Assembly (NCBI GenBank): GCA_964019135.1
Contig: OZ025265.1
Coordinates: 4,036,318 to 4,100,317, forward strand
Direction of reading: 5' to 3'
DNA length: 64,000 bases
Source of the DNA: Arenicola marina
Taxonomy: Eukaryota; Annelida; Polychaeta; Arenicolidae
Below, piece after piece: positions 34,500 through 48,542 of this stretch (positions within the stretch are counted from its first letter, which is position 1; every line of letters begins with the position of its first letter). Below the pieces are notes generated by a model that was not told where the DNA came from, did no database searches, and worked only from the letters and a program-made list of their open reading frames with translations. Made by a program: the position numbers and the translations under genes.

Positions 34500-35910
34500 C
34501 TCACGTTTATCTGGTGTACCACAGATATTTGGTATTATGCTGTAGATTATTTGCTCTTTCAGTCGTCGCAATAAACAATTCTAAACTACACAGTGTGGCC
34601 TGCTATGGGGTTAATACCGGTAGTCGTAGATATATAATTAACACCCTTGATCCCATAGGATTAATAGCTTGAACTGACCTCGAACAAAATCCTCCGCATC
34701 GAAGAGTGGCCCGGTAGACGAACACGTGTGTTTGCCAAAAACAGACGGCAGATGGTAGACAGCAGACGCGGAGGCGGAGGCGGAGACGGATGCAAAAAAA
34801 TGGTCTGTTCTCTGCATACTTCACATTTATGCTGCTGAAAAAACCCAACATCCCGTTGTTCAAACACAAGATAATCCACGTAAAGGCAGGACACGGTCTA
34901 ACGATACAATTTTGATCATCCAATGCCAGATTGCCTAGACAAAGGTTTTGTTTTTGTAGAACTGTTGTCGACACAGGTGAGTGTTGACAGTTAACCAGTG
35001 CAAGACAAAGATGGTCGTAATTGGTCGGCAAAACAGCTTCATCATTAAGAAGCGTTTGTGATTGAAAATAGGTCTAGCATAGAGGATGTCCACTACCCAC
35101 ACAGGATAGCCATTTAAATTCCTCTTCCTCTTCTGTAGTGAATTCCAGAAAAGAAACAACTCAATTTGAACGAAAGAACATGCATGTTTGGAAGACCGTA
35201 ATTTGCGTTGTTATGCTGGACATTTTTTAGCAGTTTCCGATCATTAGCGGAACATTATAATTCAGCAGAATAGTTCGTGGACATGAATAGCAGGCATCAC
35301 GAAAGTACCATTCCAGCCGGAAATGAAAGTGAAGAGGCGGTAAGAATTATGTCTTTCCCTTGAACTTCGGTATTGTAGTGTTTCTACATATTTGTCTTTG
35401 ACTCAACTTGTCTGCAGTTGAACGCCTTTTAAATTCCAAATATGTAGTTCAAGCATATTAACATTTCAGTTTTTGCACAGAATAGCTTAGTTTCAGTCGA
35501 TTTAATGTGGCATATAAATATACATGTGATAAATAATGTGATATATGCTTTATCGGGTGTTTCATGAACGTCACACCGATACGCTTATGTCACAACGACT
35601 GATTGACATAACGATTCTGCTACACGACCATCAGCTTAGGTCGACATTGTGTCCAAATGCCGGGTTGTCTGATCATCTATCTTACTGCTTTACACCGATT
35701 TCAGACGCAGACAGATGTTAACGAGTCTTGCCCCATCCCAAACCGTTTCCCTCCGACCCCACCTGCCGCCATGCATCCCCAGAACTTCCCAGGCCATATT
35801 TCGTCCCATTATGTAACATTTGTTTGTTAAATCACGCTAAATCAAGCTAAGCCTGACTTGAATAGTCAGTCGACTTGACGACGTCACCGCTTGACTTTTG
35901 ATGCGTGCCG
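34500..35910. other. Copy-B-specific sequence without recognised genes
   Basis: This block largely replaces copy A's 5240-5490. It contains a short GCGGAG/GCAGAC-type run at about 34739-34791 and otherwise unique AT-rich sequence. No domain, RNA gene or element ends were found. Confidence 0.4.
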
Positions 35911-36843
35911 TTCGTAGTAGATGTAGTATGCAATAAATGCTACAGATAATGATGGCCAATCATATTAAGAAATGACAGACTAATGCACTGGTCGATCCGT
36001 CTGTCTGGGGACAAACACGGCTGATATTTATCGGTTCTGTACATGTGTAAGATTCATCGTCCTTAACCCGCCATTGTCCCAGTCTCTCAACCTCTGGTTA
36101 CGAGGCGATCACGTGACGTGGTGGCACCCATCTTCGCCCCCCCCCCCACCCCCCAGCGCACCCACGCAACCCCCTTTTTATTTCACAATCTTGGATCTGC
36201 CCCTGAATTAATGAACCTCCGTCACTTCTCGTCCCATGAGTGGTGGCAATTGATTAATAGCATCAGACCATGGACAGCCAACTTCCGCTTCGGAGCGAGC
36301 CTTCAAGCGGCATTCCTCAGGGTGTTGATATCCAACACAATCCTCGTCACCATTGTGAGCCCGGACAACATGTCCCCAGGAAGTGGATCAGGAGCCCAAA
36401 TTGACGTCTCCTGTTCGCATGGCGTGTTGCTGCGAGCCCGGGTACAACACGTACACGCTGTCTAAGCTACTTCCATTGCCGCAAGCCTTTTGTACGTGGC
36501 AATTGGGAGTTCCGGTTGCTTGTCCAGTCCAAAATTGAGATATTTGACGTGTCTTCATTGTTCTTTCTCGTGACTTGTTAAGGAAATTTGTTACGTCTAG
36601 TAACATAATAAATCAATTATCCATATAGTAAGAAATATGCAAATACGGGGTTGTAAACGGTACATACAATGATATACATGCAAGAGGTGTGGCAATATGA
36701 CACGATTAAGCAGCACAACATAACAGCCGTTTCTTAAACGATAAACATGTACCAATAAAGTCAACTAAATCTCAATTATCTTTTTCATTGTGCGGACTTT
36801 CCGTTCCAAAATTGCATGTTACTGATTATGTTAATAACCAGTA

Positions 36844-36872
36844 TCGGCTCTAGCTCAGCTGGTAGCACACCA
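36844..36872 (+). mobile_element. Remnant SINE head, copy B (A box only)
   Basis: A box TAGCTCAGCTGG at 36851-36862 as in copy A. The sequence then jumps from GCACAC straight to CATGAAAGAATCC. Relative to A, bases 9197-9385, including the B box, are missing. Confidence 0.6.
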
Positions 36873-36943
36873 TGAAAGAATCCAAGTAAATATATGCGAC
36901 ACTGGTTAATGGCCTTTCGTCCCTTCAATATCAGACCATTGAC

Positions 36944-37090
36944 ATTATTATATATATATATATCAATATATATATATAATTATTTGTATATATATACAGG
37001 GATAGAGGGGGAGTGGATGGAGAGAGAGAGAGAGACAGAGAAAGAGGGAGAGAAAGAGGGACGGGAAGAGCGAGGGGAGAGAGAGATGGC
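36944..37090 (+). repeat. AT and GA microsatellites, copy B
   Basis: Counterpart of 9462-9612, with different tract lengths. Confidence 0.85.
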
Positions 37091-38605
37091 GGGTGAAAGA
37101 TAGTGATAGACGGGATGTATATATTAAATCCCAGACGGACAATAAACCATTATTTATGTTGGCCGCAGTCCCTGCGTGTTGTCTGCCCAACCCACTCGTG
37201 TTTGAAGAGAGGTCGCCGGCTGTAGGGCCATTTCACGAAGTCGGTCAATGGCGACAAGTAATAGCGCCAGTCAAGACGACCAACAAGGTTAGATGATGGC
37301 CTCTCCCATGGTCCCGCCTCTTTATGGATTCATGGGGACCGATGCTAACTTCAAACTTTGGCGCCCTCTCTGTGTCGGGGCTGAAAGGTCAAACGACACC
37401 GTGCGAGAATTACGCTAGAATAATGTTAATAAATAAATAATGCCTGCCGGGGACCCGACGTCTGGGTGGCACTGCCGGCCACCAACAGTATGAATATGTG
37501 ACGGTTGGTGATCTCCCACGTGTTGGACGTTCGCCATGTTGATGATCATGCAGACCGCGTCACTCACACCGCCTTCCGCGCCTCTGTGACGGGACGGTAT
37601 GGGATGTATACGGTTATAATGGTGAACGGGCCGCGGTTTGCGCGTGACTGACCGATACAGGCTATCAAAGTGTCGGACTCGAAGACTAACTGCAGTATCA
37701 AGGGTCTTGTCTATGCATGGAATCAGCGCTCTACTGCGAGGAAATGTGGAACTAAAGTATGGCTTCGGCGGGGCCACGTATTTGGCGGATTTCTCGCACT
37801 CTCTTGTCAGTGGCCAATGTTGACACCAGTTCCGGGAAAAACCCATCCCGGTATACGTGTCAGAAATTGAGATTTTATCATATTACGTTACAGTTTGACA
37901 AATTAGTTTATGTGGCGAAGTTCGGCGGCTTAAAAGCTGAAACTTACTGTGTAAGATCCATTTTAGTTTTCCAATCGTGCGTTGTTTTGCTGCCGCCATT
38001 CACGTTACAGATCTTGTCACTCAGTGGTTATCGCGGTATCAATGCGCGTAACTGATATTTACATAAATAGTTCCAACAAACCAACCGAACTTAATATCTA
38101 TAGACCTTAATCATATGAACTCCAACTATAGAAATACAGCTACAATTTACGAAAACAAAAGGTTCATTTAACAAATAGATACCATCTTGCCTAAAACAAT
38201 ATGTTCGTTAGACCTATCTCCGCCGCAGAGGCGTAATCACTTTGACGACGTCATATCTCCAAGGAAACACGTCGCGCGCAACACTTAGTTACCGGTGCTA
38301 TTGAGCACCACTGTTAGGATTTCGACCAAATATTTAGGTGCAGTTGTGAGTATCATTGTCATCGTTAGATCTCCGTGTTGACTTAATGGCGACGTTTGAA
38401 GTTCTATTCGAGCGAGAAAATACATATGGCATATCATCATATCACTCTGCGGCGTGAGTATATGGGATAAAGGTGGTCAGGGTTAAGATTGGATAACCCT
38501 TTGTGATGAGAACTTGGCCACAGGGCTTATGGTCTTGAGCCAATGTTTGCTGTATATTTGCCAACCGCCATGTCTCGGCGCAACCGTGATTTTGCAAAAG
38601 GAGGG

Positions 38606-39974
38606 CAGGTGTGGGTGGGAAATATAACCCGACTACTCACCCACCCTGCACCATCCAGGGGCGGGCGGTGACCTACCATCTGTATTCAGCGTATCATTAT
38701 AGATATCGGCCTTGGTGATTTATGGGGCAATATCTGGCTGGACACAATGCGCAATGGCGGTGTATGTTATTCATCAGGGTCAATTCACATGACTGCTATA
38801 CAGCTGCGTAGGCGAGTGGCGAGTAGCTATAGTTTTTAGGCCCGGGGGGGAGGGGACGATTTACTTTTATTTTATGATTAAGGGGACTTTTATCCCAGTG
38901 ACGGTGTGTGTCATTCATCAGGGTCAATCTCCCACGGCGTGGTGGCGCCCCACATACGCACTACATAGCGGCACATGCTCCATTTGTACGGCACATCGTC
39001 TAGGAATTGGGTTTACTGAAGGGCAACAGACACAATATTATGACCGTCAACCATCGGCTTATGCCATGAATCGAACCTCCCAATAGCACAGATCAAATTG
39101 GCACAGGCCACGCTGAATTTCGTATTTATTATTCCATGTTTAGCCTCAGCGCAATCCATGCATCATTCATTCAAGGATATAAATCAGTCCCACAGCCAAG
39201 GCACATATATGCACATCAGCTGGTGATTTCATGGGGAGTAGCGAGGGGCAAAATCCTTCGCAGGTGTTGGTCGGCTGTCCAAATATAAACGAAAAGAAAC
39301 ACCGAGAAATACGCATGCTCTAAACGCTAATCGAGACGGGTTGCACATATGGGCAGCGGCCAGCAAAGAGAAGGGTGTTATGGGATTTTGGGGTCTAAAG
39401 AAAATATTTCGTACTGTTGAATCGCAAATGGTCCATCACGAGAGGTGAAAAAGTTGCCGAGGCGTCGTCCGGATCCCCCAGGGACAGTCCTAGCGCCCAC
39501 AAACCCCGGCCCGTTGCCTAAGCAACAGACAAAGGAATCGAGATCCAGGAACCAGGAGCCAGGAATGCTATGGAATTGGCATGACGTTATCCTCAAAAGA
39601 AAAACACACAGGTCTTGAGATAGAACAACAATGGGGAGCAGTGAAACTGGAGTAGGTCTACACTGCATCCCAGCGCAGCTCACAGAGTCACTAGTTTTAC
39701 TAGTTACCCTGAGAAGAGAACTGTGTGGCACTTTACTCGCGGCATCTGAAGTACTTCATGAAAAGATCTCCAAATGGTTTCTCCTTGGGAATTGAGACAA
39801 ATATCGATTAATAAATGACAGCGCTAACTCGACAGTGCCACCAAATGGTATCACTGACCCATTTCATGTCGAGTTAAAGCCATCATTGATTCTCACAGGG
39901 TCGTGCCTTGCCATGATGTAGGGCAGCCAAAGGGTAAAGGGAAGGGAGTGATGAGAATATAGAGTCTGCAGCCG
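38606..39974. other. No gene recognised
   Basis: Unique sequence to the right of copy B. A TATAAAT lies near 39178, but no exon can be linked to it. Confidence 0.4.
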
Positions 39975-40675
39975 CCACTATCCTCGTGTCTATTTACCAG
40001 CCAGGGCTAAAACCATTACGGGTACAAATATGGATGGCGTCACGCGAAATTCACTCCGAATGGTTTCGGCGGTGCAGAAAAGTGAACGGAGCGGCCTTAC
40101 CGGTCCCCGTTTGACCCTTGCTCCCCGCGCCTTTAACGCTTGTATTGACTGCAAACAAACGACCGCCCTGATTGTCATAACACAGTTTGATCACTTGATA
40201 CCGGTCGGCCAATAGCGACCAAACTGTTGCCGTCACTCCAGCCATGCTTGCTGGCATTGATCTTACAGGCCTGTCGAACGTCTGTCTTCACAAGACCAAA
40301 CCATGAATAGGACATATATATTAACTTCAAGTGCATAGAGCATGGCATATTTCAATATTTGTATGGACTCAGTTGATGGCTCACAATGCCCTACATGTCA
40401 CACGGTTAGAGGCCATCCATCCAATTGATGACTAGAGCGGTTCAGTCTCTATCTTGATATCCGCCTTGGAGCCCTATTCGCTCTGTCCACTTCCGGGCGA
40501 AGAGACATCCGGTTTGATGGCGTCACGTGCCTTTAGTGGCGGGGTACACTGGACACGGTGAAAATTAACTTTCAGATCTGACAATGAGTTTATTGACATT
40601 GGTGAATTGCGACCAGACGGATAGCCTATACAGCCCAACGCCTCCCCACCGACCAGTTACCGACCAGTTACCGTT
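39975..40675 (+). repeat. Left arm of a large inverted repeat around the 16-bp array
   Basis: The reverse complement of this stretch matches 59262-59845. Paired landmarks are CTATTTACCAGCC (about 39989) with GGCCGGTAAATAG (59795), GCGGCCTTACCGGTCC (about 40090) with GGACCGGTAAGGCC (59715), CCAAACTGTTGCC (about 40219) with GGCAACAGTTTGG (59643), CGCTCTGTCCACTTCC (about 40480) with GGAAGCGGACAGAGCG (59404), and GCCTCCCCACCGACCAG (about 40640) with CTGGTCGGTGGGGAGGC (59262). The arms are diverged, with small gaps. Confidence 0.8.
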
Positions 40676-40689
40676 ACTGGTCGGTATGA

Positions 40690-41225
40690 GTACTTAGGCG
40701 CCTGAGACAGTGTTATTGCGAAAGGGCCTCGCTCTCTAGCCCGGTCAGGGTCTGCTCGGACTGTCATCGCCCGGTTTAAAACTGTCAGCTATCTGCGCTT
40801 CAAGCAGTAAAAACTCGACTGCGAGCGCCCTTACGATGGAGACTGGAAACCCAAAGAATCAACGCCGGCTGACTCCAATAATCTGCCCTGGTTTGTTGGT
40901 ATTGCCATTTTGTTTGGCTCAGAGGGTCCAGTTGTGGCGATGTGGATCTGAGCGCCGAGCAAATTGGATCTCGGCGATCATGTCAATGTTGAATATTGAT
41001 CTGGCCATTACCAGCCATTCATACCATTCAACCATAACCGCGTGCAAAATCCATACACTATTTAAAGAAAAAAACAGGATACACATTGGTAAACCAACGA
41101 AATTATGTCTTCCATAATGAGCGACCCGGTGAGAGAGTTGGTTTATCCGCCTCCAAAATAACGGCCGTTTAGTTTCCATCTGAGGAACATTTTTAAATGA
41201 CCTTCAGTTGAAATTTTCAGATGGA
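40690..41225. other. No gene recognised
   Basis: Unique sequence between the inverted-repeat arm and the small 42-bp repeat. A 93-codon frame here has no recognisable features. Confidence 0.4.
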
Positions 41226-41360
41226 GTTTCATCTGAAGCAAATGTACCTATCATATTGATGTTAATCTGAAGCAGATGTTTGGGGCTACCCATAATATGG
41301 ATGTTCATCTGAAGCAGATGTTTAGGGCTGCCCAACATATTGGTTTTAATCTGAAGAACG
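41226..41360 (+). repeat. Short tandem repeat of about 42 bp (three units)
   Basis: TTCATCTGAAGC or TTAATCTGAAGCAGATG recurs at about 41228, 41264, 41306 and 41348, with shared GGGCTRCCCA-like and ATATTGATG-like segments between. Confidence 0.7.
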
Positions 41361-42839
41361 TCAGCACGTTCATAAGGAACTTGCTCAAATTTCCATCAAA
41401 TGTACCTTCGACTATCTAAATCCACAACTCTATTTACCCTCAACACACCGTGACAGCAAACCATGTATCATTAATCATATTCAGCATCAACCAAGTGTGC
41501 CCTCAAAGCATTACAACCCTAACTCACTCACCCAAACTCACTGTCTACAACGTCACGCCACTGTATCCTCAACCCACTGAACCCTCAGCCCATTCTACCC
41601 TTAACCCACTGTACCCTCAGCCCACTGTACCCTCAACCCACTGCACCCTTAACCCACTGTACCCTCAACCCACTGTACCATCAACCCACTGTACCCTCAA
41701 CCCACTGTACCCTCAACCCACTGAACCCTCAGCCCATTCTACCCTTAACCCACTGCACCCTCAACCCACTGTACCCTCAACCCACTGTACCATCAACCCA
41801 CTGTACCCTCAACCCACTGTACCCTCAACCCACTGCACCCTTAACCCACTGTACCCTCAACCCACTGTACCCTCAGCCCACTGTACCCTCAACCCACTGT
41901 ACCCTCAACCCACTGTACCCTCAACCCACTCTACCCTCAACCCACTGTACCCTCAACCCACTGTACCCTCAACCCACTGTACCCTCAGCCCACTGTACCC
42001 TCAGCCCACTGTACCCTCAACCCACTGTACCCTCAGCCCACTGTACCCTCAGCCCACTGTACCCTCAACCCATTGTACCCTCAACCCTCTGTACCCTCAA
42101 CCCACTGTACCCTCAACCCACTGTACCCTCAACCCCCTGTACCCTCAGCCCACTGTACCCTCAGCCCACTGTACCCTCAACCCACTGTACCTTCAACCCA
42201 CTGTACCCTCAACCCACTGTACCCTCAACCCACTGTACCCTCAAGCCACTGTACCCTCAACCCACTGTACCTTCAACCCACTGTACCCTCAACCCACTGT
42301 TACAGGTACTTTCAGCCCACTCTACCCTCAACCCACTGTACCTTCAACCCACTGTACTCTCAGCCCACTGTACCCTAAACCCACTGTACCCTCAACCCAC
42401 TCTACCCACAACCCACTGTACCCTCAACCCACTGTTACAGGTACTTTCAGCCCACTCTACCCTCAACCCACTGTACCTTCAACCCACTGTACTCTCAGCC
42501 CACTGTACCCTAAACCCACTGTACCCTCAACCCACTCTACCCTCAACCCACTGTACCCTCAACCCACTGTACCCTCAACCAACTCTACCTTCAACCCACT
42601 GCACCCTCAAACCACTGTACCCTCAACCCACTGTACCCTCAGCCCCACTGTACCCTCAACCCACTGTACCCTCAACCCACAGTACCCTCAACCCACTGCA
42701 CCCTTAATCCACTGTACCCTCAACCCACTGTACCATCAACCCACTGTACCCTCAACCCACTGTACCCTCAACCCACTGAACCCTCAGCCCATTCTACCCT
42801 TAACCCACTGCACCCTCAACCCACTGTACCCTCAACCCA

Positions 42840-45800
42840 CTGTACCATCAACCCACTGTACCCTCAACCCACTGTACCCTCAACCCACTGCACCCTTAAC
42901 CCACTGTACCCTCAACCCACTGTACCCTCAGCCCACTGTACCCTCAACCCACTGAACCCTCAACAGAATGTACCCTCAACCCACTGTACCCTCAGCCCAC
43001 TGTACCCTCAACCCACTGTACCCTCAACCCACTGTACCCTCAACCCACTCTACCCTCAACCCACTGTACCCTCAACCCACTGTACCCTCAACCCACTGTA
43101 CCCTCAGCCCACTGTACCCTCAGCCCACTGTACCCTCAACCCATTGTACCCTCAGCCCACTGTACCCTCAGCCCACTGTACCCTCAACCCACTGTACCCT
43201 CAACCCACTGTACCCTCAGCCCACTGTACCCTCAGCCCACTGTACCCTCAACCCACTGTACCTTCAACCCACTGTACCCTCAACCCACTGTACCCTCAAG
43301 CCACTGTACCCTAAACCCACGGTACCTTCAACCCACTGTACCCTCAACCCACTGTTACAGGTACTCTCAGCCCACTCTACCCTCAACCCACTGTACCCTC
43401 AACCCAATGTACTCTCAACCCACTGTACCCTTAATCCACTGTACCCTCAGCCGACTGTACCCTCAACCCACTGTACCATCAACCCACTGTACCCTTAGCC
43501 CACTGTACTCTCAGCCCACTGTACCCCCAGCCCACTCTACCCTCAGCCCATTGTACCCTCAACCCACTGTACCCTCAACCCACAGTACCCTCAAGCCACT
43601 GTACCCTCAACCCACTGTACCTTCAACCCACTGTACCCTCAACCCACTGTTACAGGTACTTTCAGCCCACTCTACCCTCAACCCACTGTACCTTCAACCC
43701 ACTGTACTCTCAGCCCACTGTACCCTAAACCCACTGTACCCTCAACCCACTCTACCCTCAACCCACTGTACCCTCAACCCACTGTACCCTCAACCAACTC
43801 TACCTTCAACCCACTGCACCCTCAAACCACTGTACCCTCAACCCACTGTACCCTCAGCCCCACTGTACCCTCAACCCACTGTACCCTCAACCCACAGTAC
43901 CCTCAACCCACTGCACCCTTAACCCACTGTACCCTCAACCCACTGTACCATCAACCCACTGTACCCTCAACCCACTGTACCCTCAACCCACTGAACCCTC
44001 AGCCCATTCTACCCTTAACCCACTGCACCCTCAACCCACTGTACCCTCAACCCACTGTACCATCAACCCACTGTACCCTCAACCCACTGTACCCTCAACC
44101 CACTGCACCCTTAACCCACTGTACCCTCAACCCACTGTACCCTCAGCCCACTGTACCCTCAACCCACTGAACCCTCAACAGAATGTACCCTCAACCCACT
44201 GTACCCTCAGCCCACTGTACCCTCAACCCACTGTACCCTCAACCCACTGTACCCTCAACCCACTCTACCCTCAACCCACTGTACCCTCAACCCACTGTAC
44301 CCTCAACCCACTGTACCCTCAGCCCACTGTACCCTCAGCCCACTGTACCCTCAACCCACTGTACCCTCAGCCCACTGTACCCTCAGCCCACTGTACCCTC
44401 AACCCACTGTACCCTCAACCCTCTGTACACTCAACCCACTGTACCCTCAACCCACTGTACCCTCAACCCCCTGTACCCTCAGCCCACTGTACCCTCAGCC
44501 CACTGTACCCTCAACCCACTGTACCTTCAACCCACTGTACCCTCAACCCACTGTACCCTCAACCCACTGTACCCTCAACCCCCTGTACCCTCAACCCCCT
44601 GTACCCTCAGCCCACTGTACCCTCAGCCCACTGTACCCTCAACCCACTGTACCTTCAACCCACTGTACCCTCAACCCACTGTACCTTCAGCCCACTGTAC
44701 CCTCAACCCACTGTACCCTCAAGCCAATGTACCCTCAACCCACTGTACCTTCAACCCACTGTACCCTCAACCCACTGTTACAGGTACTCTCAGCCCACTC
44801 TACCCTCAACCCACTGTACCCTCAACCCAATGTACTCTCAACCCACTGTACCCTTAATCCACTGTACCCTCAGCCGACTGTACCCTCAACCCACTGTACC
44901 ATCAACCCACTGTACCCTTAGCCCACTGTACTCTCAGCCCACTGTACCCCCAGCCCACTCTACCCTCAGCCCATTGTACCCTCAACCCACTGTACCCTCA
45001 ACCCACTGTACCCTCAACCCACTGTACCCTCAACCCACAGTACCCTCAAGCCACTGTACCCTCAACCCACTGTACCTTCAACCCACTGTACCCTCAACCC
45101 ACTGTTACAGGTACTTTCAGCCCACTCTACCCTCAACCCACTGTACCCTAAACCCACTGTACCCTCAACCCACTCTACCCTCAACCCACTGTACCCTCAA
45201 CCCACTGTACCCTCAACCAACTCTACCTTCAACCCACTGCACCCTCAAACCACTGTACCCTCAACCCACTGTACCCTCAGCCCCACTGTACCCTCAACCC
45301 ACTGTACCCTCAACCCAGTGTACCCTCAACCCACTGTACCCTCAGCCCACTCTACCCTCAACCCACTGTACCCTCAGCCCACTGTACCCTCCACCCACTG
45401 CACCCTCAACCCACTGTACCCTCAACCTACTCTACTCCGAACCCACCGTACCCTCAGCCCACTGTACCCATAACCCACAGTACCCGCAACCCACTGTACC
45501 CTCAACCCACTGTACCCTCGATCCGCTGTACGCTCAGCCCAATGTACCCTCAACCCACCCTACCCTCAGCCCACTCTACCCTCAACCCACTGTACCCTCA
45601 GCCCACTCTACCCTCAACCTACTGTACCCTCAGCCCACTGTACCCTCCACCCGCTGCACCCTCAACACAATCTACCCTCAACCCACTCTACCCTCAACCT
45701 ACTCTACCCCCAACCCACCGTACCCTCAGCCCACTGTACCCATAACCCACTGTACCCGCAACCCACTGTACCCTCAACCCACTGTACCCTCCATCCACTG

Positions 45801-46577
45801 TACCCTCAGCCCACTGTACCCTCAACCCACTCTACCCTCAACCAACTGTTCCCTCAGCCCACTCTACCCTCAACCGACTGTACCCTCCATCCACAGTACC
45901 CTCAGCCCACTGTACCCTCAACCCACTGTACCCTCAACCCACTGTACCCTCAACCCACTGTACCCTCAACCCACTGTACCCTCAACCCACTGTACCCTCA
46001 ACCCACTGTAACCTCAACCCACTGTACCCTCAACCCACTGTACCCTCAACCCACTGTACTCTCAACCCACTGTACCCTCAGCCCACTGTACCCTCAACCC
46101 ACTGTACCGTCAAACCACTGTACCCACAACCCACTCTACCCTCAACTCACTGTAACCTCAACCCACTGTACCCTCAACCCACTGTACCCTCAACCAACTG
46201 TACCCTCAACCCACTGTACACTCAATCCACCGTACCCTGAACCCACTGTACCCTCAACCCACTGCACCCACAACCCACTGTACTTTCAACCCACTGTACC
46301 TTCAACCCACTGTACCCTCAGCCCACTGTACCCTCAGCCCACTGTAACCTCAAACCACTCTACCCTCAACCCACTGTACCCTCAACCCACTGTACCCTCA
46401 ACCCAGTGTACCCTCGACCCACCGTACCCTCAACCCACCGTAACCTCAACCCACTGTACCCTCAACAGAATGTACCCTCAACCCACTGTACCCTCAACCC
46501 ACCGTACCCTCAACCCACTGTACCCTCAACCCAATGTACCCTCAACCCACCGTAACCTCAACCCACTGTACCCTCAA
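42840..46577 (+). repeat. First copy of a 5.7-kb superrepeat within the 16-bp array
   Basis: Irregular markers recur 5703-5735 bases to the right: CAACAGAATG at about 42962 and 44175 (to 48667 and 49912), GTTACAGGTAC at about 43353, 44778 and 45107 (to 49057, 50513 and 50842) and CAACAGAAGG at about 46577 (to 52281). Variant order between the markers is also kept, with a few small differences. Confidence 0.85.
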
Positions 46578-48540
46578 CAGAAGGTACCCTGAACCCACTG
46601 AACCCTCAACCCACCGTACCCTCAGACCACTGTACCCTCAACCCAATGTACCCTCAACCCAATGTACCCTCAACCCAATGTACCCTCAACCAACTGTACC
46701 CTCAACCCACTGTACCCTCAACCCACCGTACCCTCAACCCACTATACCCTCAGCCCACTGTACCCTCAAGCCACTGTACCCTCAACCCACTGTACCCTCA
46801 ACCCAATGTACCCTCAACTCACTGTACCTTCAACCCACGGTACTGTCAGCCCACAGTACCCTCAACCCATGGTACCCTCAAACCAATGTACCCTCAACCC
46901 ACTGTACCTTCAACCCACTGTACCCTCAACCCACTGTACCCTCAACCCACTCTACCCTCAACTCACTCTACCTTCAACCCACTGTACCCTCAACCCACTG
47001 TATCCTCAACCCACTGTACCCTCAACCCACTGTACCCTCAACCAACTCTACCTTCAACCCACTGTACCTTCAACCCACTGTACCCTCAACCCGCTGTACC
47101 ATCAACCCAATGTACCCTCAACCCACCGTACCCTCAACCAACTGTACCCTCAACCCACCGTACCCTCAACCCACCGTAGCCTCAACCCACTGTACCCTCA
47201 ACCCACTGTATCCTCAACCCACCGTACCCTCAACCCACTGTACCCTCAACCCAATGTACCCTCAACCCAATGTGTCCTCAACCCAATGTACCCTCAACCA
47301 ACTGTACCAACCCACCGCACCCTCAACCCACCGTACTCTCAACCCAATGTACCCTCAACCCAATGTACCCTCAACCAACTGTACCCTCAACCCACTGTAC
47401 CCTCAACCCACCGTACCCTCAACCCACTATACCCTCAGCCCACTGTACCCTCAAGCCACTGTACCCTCAACCCACTGTACCCTCAACCCAATGTACCCTC
47501 AACCCAATGTACCCTCAACTCACTGTACCTTCAACCCACTGTACTGTCAGCCCACAGTACCCTCAACCCATGGTACCCTCAAACCAATGTACCCTCAACC
47601 CACTGTACCTTCAACCCGCTGTACATTCAACCCACTGTACCTTCAACCCACTGTACCTCAACAGAATGTACCCTCAACCCACTGTACCCTCAACCCACCG
47701 TACCCTCAACCCACTGTACCCTCAACCCAATGTACCCTCAACCCACCGTAACCTCAACCCACTGTACCCTCAACAGAAGGTACCCTGAACCCACTGAACC
47801 CTCAACCCACCGTACCCTCAGACCACTGTACCCTCAACCCAATGTACCCTCAACCCAATGTACCCTCAACCCAATGTACCCTCAACCAACTGTACCCTCA
47901 ACCCACTGTACCCTCAACCCACCGTACCCTCAACCCACTATACCCTCAGCCCACTGTACCCTCAAGCCACTGTACCCTCAACCCACTGTACCCTCAACCC
48001 AATGTACCCTCAACTCACTGTACCTTCAACCCACTGTACTGTCAGCCCACAGTACCCTCAACCCATGGTACCCTCAAACCAATGTACCCTCAACCCACTG
48101 TACCTTCAACCCACTGTACCCTCAACCCACTGTACCCTCAACCCACTCTACCCTCAACTCACGCTACCTTCAACCCACTGTACACTCAACCCACTGTATC
48201 CTCAACCCACTGTACCCTCAACCCACTGTACCCTCAACCAACTCTACCTTCAACCCACTGTACCTTCAACCCACTGTACCCTCAACCCGCTGTACCATCA
48301 ACCCAATGTACCCTCAACCCACCGTACCCTCAACCAACTGTACCCTCAACCCACCGTACCCTCAACCCACCGTAGCCTCAACCCACTGTACCCTCAACCC
48401 ACTGTATCCTCAACCCACCGTACCCTCAACCCACTGTACCCTCAACCCAATGTACCCTCAACCCAATGTGTCCTCAATCCAATGTACCCTCAACCAACTG
48501 TACCAACCCACCGTACCCTCAACCCACCGTACCCTCAACC
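46577..48540 (+). repeat. Nested 1.2-kb duplication within the 16-bp array
   Basis: The marker CAACAGAAGGTACCCTGAAC recurs at about 46577 and 47772. The next several hundred bases of variant order agree, including two almost identical 177-codon frames at 46646 and 47842 (offset 1196). Confidence 0.8.
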
Positions 48541-48542
48541 CA

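Larger units (their letters stand above)
23884..38605 (+). repeat. Segmental duplication, copy B
   Basis: This is the direct counterpart of 1-10465. Copy B is about 4 kb longer even though it lacks the pogo-like element. Sequence found here but not in A includes the solo LTR (23926-24583), about 280 bases near 24850-25130, a 70-bp triplication (25908-26080), about 2.6 kb at 27010-29610, about 480 bases at 30800-31280, about 1.4 kb at 34500-35910 and about 650 bases at 37785-38430. Its minisatellite also has about 30 more units. After about 38605 similarity stops. Confidence 0.9.
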
